A stretch of DNA of 64,000 bases from Plasmodium brasilianum (GCF_023973825.1 NC_090127.1:2512501-2576500); one strand, 5' to 3'; positions 11,748 through 27,185 are shown, counted from the first letter of the stretch. Numbers and translations are program-made. Notes: generated from the letters alone by a model not told the origin.

Positions 11748-14700
11748 CTAATCTTTTTTGTAGCCACAAAAGGTCATGAAAAAGTTCGCATGGCCACTCG
11801 AAATAGACCTCAGTATAGAAGCATAATTATTCGTAAACTTAACAGGAATAATGGCAATAATTTTCATAATTTTAAAACCTTGTTGCTCTGTATTTTCCAT
11901 GATTTGAATAATAGATCCATTTCTATATTGAATCAAATCCTTTACTATAATGCCAACATAAGATTCGTCTGTATGTATTTGCAGCAGTGATAAAGGACTT
12001 GCTATACATACATTTGCTTTCCTAATCATCTTATAATACAAATCATTGCATGCATATTTAGCTACTGCTATGGTACAGTCTTCTGGTATTTCTAATTTTG
12101 TTATTTTAATTTCTGTATTAATAATATTTCCATTCGTTTTGTAACCATTACTTAAACAATTTTTTAATGAAATAATACAATTACGTAAAATCTCATTATA
12201 AAAATTTTTTTTTTTTTTTTTTTTCCTTTAATTCGTTAATATATAACTCTACATTTTTATCAACACTTACCGTACTTCGGAATAAGTCTTCGTAGTTAAG
12301 GTTTTGAAGGTACTCGTCTATGTTTCCATCATTAACTTCATCATGTTCTACCTTTTCACATCTTACTTCATCATATCCCCCCTCATTTGGTTCCTTAATC
12401 CGTTCCATTTCTTCCTCCCATGCTCTTTTTTCACACCAATGGTTATATTCATCCATCTTAAGCGAATTAGCCTTACCAGTTCGATCTCCTGCATAACTCG
12501 AATGAAATATTTCCCCTACAGTAAGCTCCTTTTTTAGGTTTTCCATCTGTTCATTTGTATGACAGTTACTATTAATTTGTACTTTTCTTTTGAAATGGTT
12601 CATTTCGTTGATTGTACCTTTAAAATAGTTACTAATTTTCCTTTCAGCGCCAAAATTGTACTTATGCAATGTGGAACTCTTTCTTCTTAAGGAGGAGCTG
12701 CTAATATCTTCGTTTTTCAGAAACGTTACATCTTCCTCATCATTTACTTCGTCTGCTTCGTCTTCTTCTACTCCCCCCGTTTCCCCTTCCATTTCCCCTT
12801 TCAGTATTTTAGAGGATGTAGAATAATATGTACTGTCATACTTCAAGATACTTTGAATATACTTGGAGATGTCTACGAATTCCTTTTCCTTAATACTCAA
12901 ACCGATCGTGATACTAGAAAAGTTCGAGTTAACTTTCATCTGTTTTTTAATAGTATCTTCATAATTGCCTATAATATATTCCTTCTGGATGATTTCAACA
13001 TCCTCCGTCCGAATGTCAATATTATAATCACACCTGATCTTATCTAGGGTAACTTCAATATTTAGAATACCAATTGAGCCAATAATTAATTTATTATTTT
13101 TGTCTGTGTAGGAAATTATACTATTATCTTCTAAGCATATATTATTTAGAATTTTCTTCAACTCTTTTTCTTTCCTACAATCCCTTGGCTCTATTGCACA
13201 TGTACAAACAACGATATTTTTTCTTATTCTTTTTTTGTAACTTTTTAAAAAATACCATAATTCTTTATTCTTTATTTCTCCTTTCATTAATTTATATATA
13301 TCATTGAAGGAGTATACATCATCATGGGGTACCTTTATCTTTCCACCATCGTCGTACTCATTATCCATTATGAGTTCTCTACTTTTGTTGTCTTTGATCA
13401 TTCTTTTGTTTTCTTCTCTTTGGGACACATAATCAATAAGCCCCTTATTACATAGCTTCTCCTGAACATCCCCTTTTTGTTCTTCCGTTTCACATATGAT
13501 ATCACAAACTAGTATGTTTTGAAATCCCCTGATCATTCCTATATCGTTCGTCTTTAACTCTTTCGTCATTACATATCTGTCTGCTTTTACTTTATATATA
13601 TTTTTAACTATTTCATTTTTATTATTCCTAATATTAAGAAGATTCGAATTTTTCGTGATTTTTCCTTTAAGCACTTTACAAAATGTGTTATATCCATTTT
13701 TTTCCTTTACTAACTTAAATATAAATATAATCGTTTTAAAAAAATGCCCAGGTTCATATTTTTTATTAAGTAAGCTATTTTTCATTGACATGATTAACCG
13801 GGAAGAAATTGCATTAGGAGTGTTCGCTGTTCCGCGGGATTGGTCGCTTCCTCCAGCCTTCACTTCGCTCCTACCACTGATACTGCTACCACTGCTACTG
13901 CTACCACTGCTACTGCTACCACTGCCATTAATGCCGCCAACGATATTTCTTTCCTTGTTACTTAACAAACACATACCGGTTTTATCACTCCATTTGGGTG
14001 CACACAAACTCATATTATCGTGCTCTTTGCCCTTCCTTTGGGTGCTATTGTAAGGGTAATTATAACTGGCATCGGTATATGTAACATAGTCAAGGAGAAG
14101 ATGCACCCCGCATGAGTTGAGGGCACTCCCCGAAAAAATAGGGAAAATATGCTTCATATTTATACATTTAATCAAGGATTTCTTAACATTGTCATAATTT
14201 ATTTTAATATTATTTAAATATTTATACTCTAGCTCAGGGTCTAAATCACATAAAACTTCCACGATTTCTTCTCTTTTCTTTACAACATAATCAACTATGT
14301 TATAATTCAGAATATTCAAAATTTTAAAATTTCTTGTTTGTTCATCTTCTCCTGATGGTATTATATTATCATTACAAAATTCAATTGAATCAAAATGATT
14401 ATGTACATTTTCAAATTTGGAAGCTTTTAAAACTGGCCCTAGGGGTATTTTTTTAAAAATTATCTTTTGACCATATTTAACTTGGGGATACGAATATAAC
14501 AACATAGATGGCAGATCTAATATATATTTTAATTTTTTATTTTCATAAATTGGATATGTTATGAGCAAACTTTTTTTACTTAAATTATTTTTGATACTTG
14601 TACAATTATACTCAATGTCTGCTTCGTGTATATCCATTTTATTTAAAAAAAAATATATAGGAATATTTTCTTTTATATAACGAAAAATATTTATTGTTTG

Positions 14701-15084
14701 AATTTGTAATCCTTCCTTTGCATCCACAACAATGACACATTTATCAGATACACACAAAGATAAGAAAGTTTCATTGCTAAAATCAACATGCCCTGGGGTA
14801 TCAATTAAATTTACGTGCACTTCATTCCATTTAAAACATGAATAAGCTGTTTTAATTGTTATTCCCCTTTCTCTTTCTTGTTTTAAAAAATCCAACTGAG
14901 TGTTCTGGTCATTTATGTTTCCTTTTACCCTTATTTCATTGGCATTATATAAAATATCTTCTGATATTGTTGTTTTTCCTGCATCAATATGTGCAAGAAT
15001 TCCTAAGTTTACTAATTCATGGCAAAAAAACCTTTTCCTATATTTTGCACAAATATTATGAACAGTTAATATTTTTTTTAACAT
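11748..15084 (-). CDS. EF-G/RRF2-family translational GTPase, probably mitochondrial; frame broken in a poly-A run
   Basis: From the ATG at 15084 the frame encodes an organelle-type EF-G. G1 is AHIDAGKT (residues 31-38), followed by the ERGIT effector motif, DTPGH (95-99), NKMD (148-151) and SGSA as G5. The basic first 20 residues fit an import presequence. A Ser/Gly insert and charged inserts enlarge the protein. The frame stops at 12196 just after a run of 20 A (12205-12224 on the plus strand). One base off, the frame continues to a stop at 11750-11748 and supplies the end of domain IV and a full domain V (EIPEDCTIAVAKYACNDLYY, then VGIIVKDLIQYRNGS, ASILRSISSGHANFFMTFCGY). The whole protein would be 1111 residues. 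A sequencing or assembly miscount in the homopolymer is the simplest explanation; transcript slippage is possible. Similarity to GFM2/RRF2 and GFM1 is comparable by eye. Confidence 0.85.
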
Positions 15085-16986
15085 AATATGAACAAAAGGT
15101 GAAAAAAATTAAAAAAAAAAAAAAAAAGTTAACTAGCGATTGTATAAGAAAATTTCGCTATCTCGTAGAACAAGCCTGAATGCACATTGATGTGCCTGCA
15201 TTCTCGCATAAATGTGTATATGTATCGGCGCCGGTATGTATGGACATTTGTACATATGAACAAGTGTATGTATATACATATTTATGCATGTACATATATG
15301 AGTGAGTTATGCTTTTTTTTTCCCCCAATTTATGCTTTGACGTGTTGGGTGTTCTTAAATTTTCTGAAATATGAGGAGGAGCCCTTGTTAAAGCACAAAT
15401 TAATATGAAGTTAAAAAAATTAAAGGCTACAACAATGGGCATTTTATTATTATTTTTTTTTTTTCTTTATATTAATTTTTATTAAATTGTTCATATTGAT
15501 TTGCTCGTATTAACGTATACCCTTATTCCCTACACAATGTCTTAAAACTTTTTGTAAATAGCAATTTGAAAAAAACTAGCTAACATATATATTACCCCCA
15601 TTCTTTCCGCATTTCTGTTCACGCTGTAGGTTTGTTAAGTACATTTTTCTCGCCTTCTGAATACATGTACGTGGGGGCATGTGCATTGGTGTATACTTGT
15701 AGGCAAAAACATACCGGTATTTGTATGTATTTATGTATGTATGTTTATACGTATGTATGTATGTATGTATGTATGTATGTATGTATGTATGTATGTATGT
15801 ATGTATGTATGTATGTATGTATGTATGTATGTATGTATGTATGTATGTATGTATGTATGTATGTATGTATGTTTGTATGTATGTATGTATGTATGTATGT
15901 ATGTATGTATGTATGTATGTATGTATGTATGTATGTATGTATGTATGTATGTATGTATGTATGTATGTATGTATGTATGTATGTATGTATGTATGTATGT
16001 ATGTTTATATGTATGTATTTATGTATGTACGTTTATATGTGCGTACGTGTGTTTATATGTATGTATGTACGTTTATATATACGTATATACATATAGTAAA
16101 ATTACGTATTACAGAACTGCCCATTTAAATGATCATTTTCCCTCGTGAATATAAAAAATTGAACTGAAAAAAATTACCTACTACTTCCAAAACTGTTGTA
16201 TACAAAGGTGTGTTTTCTTTCAATAGGTGAACATTTTTTTTTTTTTTTTTAAATATGTACAACACGATCTTACATTATTCATATTTTTTTTTTTTTTTTT
16301 TTACAAACATGGATTTCATTTGTTTTCTCAAATGGTGTTCTATTTCTTAAAAAATGCGCAAATTGCATTTTTAAAATGGAAAACAAATTTACAGTTCCTA
16401 TGCATATATACTTATGTAATATTTACTTACGTATAAAAATATATTACGTGTATTTTGTAGTTCCCTTCACAGAGCAAGCGAATAAACGATTATTTTTTTT
16501 TTTTTCCCCATTCATTTCTTATATTTTTCCCCTTCTCTACAACAAAAATGTATTAAAGTTTGAATGTAATATTATTTTTAAGAAATTCATTTTATATATG
16601 CTGATTTTTTTTAGAAAATGCTTAGTGATAATGAAAAATATTTTCAGAAGAAATATAAATGGAAAGAAGTACAACATTTAATTTTTTTTTTTTTTTTTTT
16701 TTTTTTAAATAATTGGCATATATTTGTTATTTTAAATCTTCAACATGAACATTATTAAGCGTAATTCGTGAGATATTTATGTGAAACATGTATAATAATA
16801 CATTTACCACATGTACGAAATTTGCATAAATATAAATTTATATATATGTATATGCATGTATATATATAAATATAATTGTACATATTTGCATATACATGTG
16901 CTTATACTTATGCGTATAGATATGCTTATACATATGCGTATAGATATGCTTATACATATGAGTATATTTACGTTTTTAAGCGCAAA
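15085..16986. other. Divergent intergenic region with a long GTAT microsatellite
   Basis: This region separates the minus-strand GTPase and the plus-strand METTL14-like gene. It holds a GTAT array (about 15735-16012), poly-T runs (16228-16250, 16272-16300, 16682-16706) and a TA-rich leader. Weak ATG-initiated frames at 15442-15158 (-) and 16376-16681 (+) exist, but nothing supports them as genes. Confidence 0.55.
15735..16012. repeat. GTAT tetranucleotide microsatellite, about 280 bp
   Basis: Nearly uninterrupted GTAT repeats with one GTTT variant near 15871. A four-base unit gives the same Met-Tyr-Val-Cys peptide in all three forward frames, which explains the long ORFs there. Confidence 0.95.
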
Positions 16987-19900
16987 ATGAAAAACCCCAA
17001 TAGTGAAGATCCGAAGGATAGTATCCATAAAAACATTAACTCGGCAAATTTCAAAACGAACATAATTAATAGCAACAAAGGAAACGTAAATTTTAACCAA
17101 CCAAATTTCCAAAATTGTGTTCCTTATAATAATGCTAAGCAGTCGAATAATAACGTGGCATACCATCAGTATGCAAATAAAAACTATGCCAATCCAAGTA
17201 GTTATGTTAATAATAGTAACAGTAATAGTAATGCTACCCCGAATTTCCCCAAAATTATGAATTACAGTAATAGCGGGAATTTTACAAATAGTTATAATAA
17301 AAATTATAATTACGATTATAATTTGAATTACCCGAATGCAGGTGGTAACAGTAATAATAAAGATAATAATGGCAGTAGTAGTCATCAAATCAGTAGCAGT
17401 CATAACATTAATAGTAACCCCTACATCAATAGTAGCCCCTACAGTAGTAGTAACCCCTACAGCAGTAGTAACCCCTACAGCAGTAGTAACCCCTACAGTA
17501 GTAGTAACCCCTACAGTAGTAGTAATCATCAGGGAAGTGTAAAGGATCCAGTGAACTATTATATAAGCATGAACATGAATAATAGTAGTATGAATAACCC
17601 TGTGAACCACAATATGAGCACAGCCCCAAACAATAATATGCCAAACAATATGTATACGAACAAAAACTATAACTTTGCTAAATCCCCTTATATAAATTAT
17701 GCACACGGTAATACTAATATTATAAAAAATGGTAGCACCAATAATGCTTACTCAATAATGCCAACAGCAGACAGCCTAAATATTGAAGGACAAAACACTT
17801 TTTCGTATGACAAGAATTTAAAGAATACAAAATATGGAGGTGTGAATAATAATAATGAAAAGGGTAAAAGTATATTACCAGATTTTAATAAAAGTAATTA
17901 TCCATACATAAATTATAACGTAAATAGTAGTGTAAAGATGAATGGTATATCTAGCTCTAATGTAAAAAACAATAGCAGTAACAGTGCTATGTACATAAAT
18001 TATAGTCATAGAAGTAGTGGTAATTTGAGCAGCAATTGCAACAGTGGTAGTAATAAATGCAGCACTATGCGAAATCACAAGGCAGTTGTTCCTCCGCCAA
18101 ATATGGGTATTTTTCCCCCAAGCACGAATAACAGTGCATATAGCTTCATAAATGGTAGTAATAGTAGTAGTAGTACTAAAAATGTCAATAATATGAATAA
18201 TAATGTGAATAATAATATGAATAATAATATGAATAATAATATGAATAATAATATGAATAATAATATGAATAATAATATGAATAATAATATGAATAATAAT
18301 ATGAATAATAATATTAATAATAATATGAATAATAATATGAATAATAATATTAATAATAATATTAATAATAATGTTAATAATATTAATAGTATTAATAATA
18401 TGAGTAGTAGTACCACCAGTAGCAATAATTTCCATGGGCAAAAAAATAACTCAGTCTTATATGCACCAGCTCCTCCGAGTGACAAGGACTGTATGAAGTA
18501 TGACAAAAGAAATAGTGCAGCGATGCATACCTCTGAGGATACTATTATGAAAGATATGAAAAAACATGATCATTTTTTTTATGAAAATTCACAAAGCCTA
18601 CAGTATTCGAGGCAAGCCTTGCCTACCCGCAGCCATGGTGGCATACACAGTAAGACATATCAAAATGAAAGGAGCACAAACAGTATAAACCGCTTAAACA
18701 GTGCAAGCAATGTGGGTAGTGTGAGCAACTTTAATATTGCAAATGATATGTACAATTTGAACAATTCAAATTATGTAAATAATTTCAAGCACATGAGTAA
18801 CGACCCGAATACTGGTCCAGGTAACAACTCGAATAAAGGACCGAATAACAATCCGAATGGCATCCTGAATGATATCCCGAATAACAGCCCAAATAACAAC
18901 CCGAGTAGCTATTTTGCGAACGTTGATTCTAGTAACAGTAGGACGTCGTCAAATGTAAATATGAAAAAAGAAGAGAATTGCAAAAGTAATACTTGCAATA
19001 TTAATGTAGATGGTCGAGAAAGACTACAGAATGATTATAATCAAAATTTTGTAAATACAGGAGAGAGACCACAAAATTTCATAAGAGATAGTGATGAAAA
19101 TAAAAGATTTACAAAATACCCAAAACTTAAACAGTTATTAGAACTGAAAAATATTATTATAAAGAAAAGGTCAACACCTGCTCGATATATTAGCTGTGAC
19201 TTGAGAACATTTGAATTAGGAAGTTTAGACATAAAATTTGATGTGATTCTAATAGATCCACCATGGAAAGAATATTATGATAGAAAAATACATAACTTAG
19301 ATATATTAAATAATATGCATATAGATAATTATGATTTAAATAATGATATAAATGATGAAAAAGATAAATATTGGTCTTTAGATGATATAGGAAATTTGGA
19401 AATTGAAAAGATTGCAGAAATACCATCTTTTCTTTTTTTATGGTGTGGAGTAACACATTTAGAGGATGCAAGAATTTTATTAAATAGATGGGGATATCGA
19501 AGATGTGAAGATATATGTTGGTTGAAAACTAATATAAATGAAAAAAATAAAAAAATTAAATACTTAAATGAAATAAATAATGAAAATTCTTATTTACAAA
19601 GAACAACGGAGCATTGCTTAGTTGGCATCAAAGGAGCGGTTAGAAGGTCATACGATATTCATTTAATTCATGCAAATTTAGATACAGATGTTATTATAGC
19701 TGAAGAGACAGATGAAAATATTTATAATAATAACAAACCAGAGGAATTATACAAAATTATTGAAAAATTCTGTTTAGGAAGAAGAAAAATCGAATTATTT
19801 GGTACTAATAGAAATATAAGAAATGGGTGGTTAACCCTAGGTAAAAATATGGATACAACTTTGTTTAATAAAGAAGAGTATATAAGCTGGTTCGAAGGGG

Positions 19901-20010
19901 ATATCGCCTGGCCTGAAGCCACATCTTATGTAGGGGGGAAATATATGGGTACGACAAGTGAAATTGAAAATCTGCGCCCTAAATCGCCTCCAAGAAACGC
20001 AAATGGGTAG
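16987..20010 (+). CDS. METTL14: MT-A70 family mRNA N6-adenosine methyltransferase subunit, METTL14 type
   Basis: The first ATG after the TA-rich leader is 16987 (MKNPNSEDPKDS), giving 1007 residues; an open frame upstream has no ATG and reads through microsatellite. Residues 1-700 are Asn/Ser-rich, with PYSSSN repeats (about 150-180) and NNNM repeats (about 400-468). The MT-A70 domain fills about 705-995: KFDVILIDPPWKEYY, FLFLWCGV, WGYRRCEDICWLKT, RTTEHCLVGIKGAVRRS, HANLDTDVIIAEE and FCLGRRKIELFG. The ending RPKSPP (997-1002) and the WGYRRCED/FCLGRR signatures mark METTL14 rather than METTL3. It should be a subunit of the m6A writer acting on mRNA. Unusually, the catalytic motif is DPPW (757-760), as in METTL3, not the EPPL of human METTL14. 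Confidence 0.92.
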   Translation: MKNPNSEDPKDSIHKNINSANFKTNIINSNKGNVNFNQPNFQNCVPYNNAKQSNNNVAYHQYANKNYANPSSYVNNSNSNSNATPNFPKIMNYSNSGNFTNSYNKNYNYDYNLNYPNAGGNSNNKDNNGSSSHQISSSHNINSNPYINSSPYSSSNPYSSSNPYSSSNPYSSSNPYSSSNHQGSVKDPVNYYISMNMNNSSMNNPVNHNMSTAPNNNMPNNMYTNKNYNFAKSPYINYAHGNTNIIKNGSTNNAYSIMPTADSLNIEGQNTFSYDKNLKNTKYGGVNNNNEKGKSILPDFNKSNYPYINYNVNSSVKMNGISSSNVKNNSSNSAMYINYSHRSSGNLSSNCNSGSNKCSTMRNHKAVVPPPNMGIFPPSTNNSAYSFINGSNSSSSTKNVNNMNNNVNNNMNNNMNNNMNNNMNNNMNNNMNNNMNNNMNNNINNNMNNNMNNNINNNINNNVNNINSINNMSSSTTSSNNFHGQKNNSVLYAPAPPSDKDCMKYDKRNSAAMHTSEDTIMKDMKKHDHFFYENSQSLQYSRQALPTRSHGGIHSKTYQNERSTNSINRLNSASNVGSVSNFNIANDMYNLNNSNYVNNFKHMSNDPNTGPGNNSNKGPNNNPNGILNDIPNNSPNNNPSSYFANVDSSNSRTSSNVNMKKEENCKSNTCNINVDGRERLQNDYNQNFVNTGERPQNFIRDSDENKRFTKYPKLKQLLELKNIIIKKRSTPARYISCDLRTFELGSLDIKFDVILIDPPWKEYYDRKIHNLDILNNMHIDNYDLNNDINDEKDKYWSLDDIGNLEIEKIAEIPSFLFLWCGVTHLEDARILLNRWGYRRCEDICWLKTNINEKNKKIKYLNEINNENSYLQRTTEHCLVGIKGAVRRSYDIHLIHANLDTDVIIAEETDENIYNNNKPEELYKIIEKFCLGRRKIELFGTNRNIRNGWLTLGKNMDTTLFNKEEYISWFEGDIAWPEATSYVGGKYMGTTSEIENLRPKSPPRNANG
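18190..18395 (+). repeat. 12-bp in-frame repeat coding Asn-Asn-Asn-Met/Ile/Val
   Basis: Tandem ATGAATAATAAT units within the METTL14-like gene encode NNNM, with some ATT and GTT variants. It is an expansion inside the disordered N-terminal half; the methyltransferase domain is untouched. Confidence 0.9.
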
Positions 20011-20045
20011 AAGTTGCTTTGATATAAGTTCGTGCGAGAAGGAGT

Positions 20046-20076
<31 letters not shown>

Positions 20077-20099
20077 GTCTTTTATATCCCTGTCGTAGT

Positions 20100-20446
20100 T
20101 ATATATATGTATGTACGTATATGTACGTATATGTATGTATATGTACGTATATGTACGTATATGTACGTATATGTACGTATATGTGTGTATGTATATATTT
20201 TGTTTGTACTACCGTGCGAGCCAGACTTTTAGCATTTGCTGCTAGCTTTAGTATTTTCCTATGCAACCAGGAATATGACGTAGTTAGTTGGAGATCCCCG
20301 TGCTTCGTTTTGAAAGGCATGCCCATACATACAGCTAATGTATGTATGCGGGGAGACCTTACCCGCAATGTACATATGTTTGTCTCTTTTAGTTTTTCCA
20401 CGTTGTAACGTAGTCCATTAGTAGCATTGTTATTTAGCGGCATCAT
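20100..20446 (-). ncRNA. GC-rich, hairpin-rich island: candidate structured RNA or small gene
   Basis: Bases 20200-20450 are far richer in G+C than the flanks and contain nested inverted repeats. CATACATACA (20324-20333) pairs with TGTATGTATG (20339-20348) around a five-base loop. TCCCCG (20295-20300) pairs with CGGGGA (20349-20354), which alternatively overlaps a stem of GCGGG (20348-20352) with CCCGC (20362-20366). TTCCT (20256-20260) pairs with AGGAA (20269-20273). Strand is unknown. The minus strand also has an ATG-started frame (20446) with 80-odd non-repetitive codons and a possible donor (CGG/GTAAGG), so a short protein gene is an alternative. I recognise no known RNA family. Confidence 0.3.
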
Positions 20447-21903
20447 CGTTGGTCATTTTTTTTTTTTTTTTGTTAAAAGAAAGAATTGTTATTTATTCCC
20501 CTCATTCATTATTCATAAGTAACAGTTCGTTGAAAAACAAGAAAGGTGTGCCATTTAGTATTACACTCTTTTTTTTTTTTTCTTATTGCAAGTTTTGTGT
20601 TATTTCGCCGTACATTGGATTACGTCCAGCGTTTTTCTGTGTTTTTCATACTGCACACAGACCTGTATATATATATATATATATATATATATGCATAAAT
20701 ATGTATATATCCGTATATATGCTTGTGTGTGGATGTATTAGTTTTTAGTTAGCCAACTTTTTAAACAACTTGAAGTCTAAGAGGCATTGTACCTTTTAAC
20801 TTTTTCTTTTTTATAAAAAATTTCACGTATTATATTATAATGGCTAAAGTAGCTACAATAGAAAAGAAAATAGAGTGTACACATTTGTTAGCGGCTATTT
20901 GAAGGAAGAAAAGCGCTAGTAGGCTTAAATTATTTTATTTAACTTTTAGTTTCATTTTTTTTTTTTTTTTTTTTTATTTATTATTATTATTTTTTTTTTA
21001 AATAAGCCCATATTGCACATTTGCAAAGCTAGCCATGTTACTACATAACGCACTTCTTACCTACGCAGGTACCCGCTAAATATTTTTACGCGTGCTCCTT
21101 TCATTGTGTGCGTACGTTCAAAAAAGAGAAATGCTGCTTCCATAAAACTTTTTAGCATTCGAAGGTTATTCAGTGTTTATTTTATAATATATATACATAC
21201 ATATATATACTTATATTTACATACATATATATACTTATATATTCATACATATATATACTTATATTTACATACATATATATACTTATATACACATACATAT
21301 ATCGTATGTCGGTATTCCCCAAACTTCAGCTTTTCGCTGGATGATGTATATTATATGTATATACATTTTAACACGTACATATTCACATGCGCACATTCAT
21401 ATATATATATATGTAATATACTTGCGAAAGAGAAAATCGAGTCTACTCGCCTTCCTATTCGGCTTTTACAGCATCGCGATATCGTACAAAAATAAAAAAA
21501 TATGAAGTATCATACATACGTGCACATGACGATTAATGTACAAACGACAGTTCTGCATTAATCACTTTGTACATATCGCAAATGTGTACGTATATTGAAA
21601 ATAAAAGAGAATAAACATTGAGTGTTCCGCACTATTTTAAGTTACACTCTCCCAACATTATTTTACACAAAAAAATATTTATCCAAAAAGAATCAAGAGA
21701 AAATATTTTTGTAAACTTAACGTTTGTTAATTCTTTTTTATTGAACAAAAAAAAAAAAAGAGGAGGAAAAAAAAAAAGAAAGCAAAAAGAAAGCAAAAAA
21801 GAAAGAGATAGTAAAAGAGAAAACAAAGGCGAAAATAAAAACAAATTATAAACGTCCATCACTAATCACTTAACTCGGTCAAACCCTCCATTTATAATCA
21901 AAA
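20447..21903. other. 5' region of SHMT: AT-rich with poly-T and TA repeats
   Basis: Likely promoter and 5' UTR of SHMT. It contains T runs (20459-20471, 20572-20581, 20957-20975), a TA array near 20668-20691 and a 23-24 bp ACATATATATACTTATA-type repeat (21194-21305). A 20-codon ATG frame at 20840 (MAKVATIEKKIECTHLLAAI) could be an upstream ORF. No other gene is supported. Confidence 0.5.
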
Positions 21904-23732
21904 TGGTAACTTCCAAATGATAAAGAATGAATGAAAAATTTTTTAAAGATTCGGAATGATCATTTAGCCAGAGTTTGTAAAACTGCCTGTTTTATTCATA
22001 TGCATAGTAATACGTATAATTATATAACAGTATTAATGGCATATATATGGAATAAGCTTTATTTTTTTTCATTTTTTTTTTTTTTTTCTGTATTATTCCT
22101 CCATTTCATTACTTCTCTCAAGTCCAATCTTCTCCACGAGTTACCAGAATGCATTATGTATATCCATTTCAAATATTACGTTTTTATTTCAGTTTAACAA
22201 TGACCCTTTGGAAAGTTTGGACAAGGAGCTGTATGATATATTAGTGGACGAGGAAAAAAGACAGAGAGAAACTATAAATCTCATTGCTTCAGAGGTAGTG
22301 CATTTGTAAAACATTAGATGATAATTGTGTGCATATGTGTATATGCATATCTCCATGCAAATGATGATGAGGTGTGAACTAAGAAAGGCAGACTCCATAT
22401 ATATTTCTAGTGTGTGTGTGTGCATTCGTGTGGGTATTTACATGTGGGTATATGCATGCGTACTCTGTTTATAAACTGTCTGCGCTGGTGTATTTCTTCT
22501 ACGAGCAGAATCTAATGAACAATGGAGTGCGCGAATGCTTGGGAAATCGCGTGAGCAACAAATACTCGGAAGGATACCCAAGGAAGAGGTATTACGGAGG
22601 TAACGACTACATTGATAAGATTGAAGAGCTGTGTTGTAAAAGAGCATTGGAAGCATTCAATGTAAGTGATGAAGAATGGGGGGTTAATGTTCAACCCTTG
22701 TCAGGATCTGCTGCTAATGTACAAGCCTTATATGCTTTAGTAGGAGTAAAAGGGAAAATTATGGGTATGCATCTATGTTCTGGAGGGCACTTAACACATG
22801 GTTTTTTTGATGAAAAAAAAAAGGTATCAATAACATCTGATATGTTTGAATCTAAATTATATAAATGTAATAGTGAGGGATATGTAGACTTTGATAATGT
22901 TCATGAAATGGCATTATCATTTAAACCAAAGGTAATAATATGTGGTTATACAAGTTACCCTAGAGATATAGATTACAAAAAGTTTCGTGCTATTTGCGAT
23001 GAAGTAGGGGCATATTTACTAGCAGATATTTCACATATATCAAGTTTTGTTGCATGCAATTTGCTAAATAATCCATTTATATATGCAGATGTAGTAACTA
23101 CAACTACACATAAAATATTAAGAGGACCTAGAAGTGCTCTTATATTTTTTAACAAAAAAAAAAATCCAGGATTAGATCAAAAAATTAATAGTGCAGTTTT
23201 TCCAAGTTTTCAAGGTGGACCTCATAATAATAAAATAGCTGCTGTTGCTTGTCAGTTGAAAGAAGTACATTCTGATTTTTTTAAAGAATATACAAAACAA
23301 GTCTTACTAAATAGTAAAGCTTTAGCACAATATTTAATTAATAACAACATTGATCTTGTTACTAATGGTACCGATAATCATCTTATTGTTGTAGATTTAA
23401 GAAAATATGGTATTACAGGATCGAAATTACAAGAAACATGCAATTCTATTAATGTAGCTTTAAATAAAAATACTATTCCTTCTGATGTGGATTGTGTATC
23501 ACCAAGTGGTATCCGTATAGGTACTCCTGCTATGACTACTAGAGGAGCTAAAGAAAAGGATATGAAATTTATTGCTGACATATTGGCGAGAGCAATAAAA
23601 ATAACTGTAGATCTACAACAACAGTTTGGAAAAAAATTAGTGGATTTTAAAAAAGGTCTTACCAATAACGCGGATATTGATCAGTTAAAAAAGGAGGTCG
23701 TTCAGTGGGCGGGCAATTTGCCTTTCCCCTGA
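21904..23732 (+). CDS. SHMT: Serine hydroxymethyltransferase, cytosolic type (three exons)
   Basis: Exons are 21904-21906, 22193-22294 and 22509-23732, giving 442 residues, the expected Plasmodium SHMT length. Exon 1 codes only for the initiator Met. Exon 2 begins FNNDPLESLDKELYDILVDE and ends INLIASE. Exon 3 starts NLMNNGVRECLGNRVSNKYS. All three junctions are phase 0 with GT/AG ends. The enzyme is PLP-dependent, converting serine and tetrahydrofolate to glycine and methylene-tetrahydrofolate for the thymidylate cycle. The PLP lysine is K237 in VVTTTTHKILRGPRS; SGSAANVQALYAL, GGHLTHGF and FQGGPHNNKIAAVA are family motifs. No presequence is seen, fitting a cytosolic enzyme. Confidence 0.96.

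Positions 23733-27185
<3,453 letters not shown>

Noticed and set aside
12196..15084. EF-G gene as a pseudogene
   Set aside because: Apart from one homopolymer frame break, all GTPase motifs and domains IV/V are intact, so decay is unlikely.
15158..15442. 94-codon minus-strand frame with a signal-peptide-like start
   Set aside because: It has an ATG and a hydrophobic N-terminus, but soon runs into TATG microsatellite, with no splice sites to rescue it.
15632..16148. Three overlapping Met-Tyr-Val-Cys ORFs
   Set aside because: They come from the GTAT microsatellite.
16376..16681. 101-codon plus-strand frame upstream of METTL14
   Set aside because: It is Phe/Ile/Tyr-rich over T runs, has the composition of translated AT-rich non-coding DNA, and no recognisable feature.
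16876..16986. N-terminal extension of the METTL14 frame
   Set aside because: The extension starts with TTG and reads through TA-rich microsatellite; the first ATG is at 16987.
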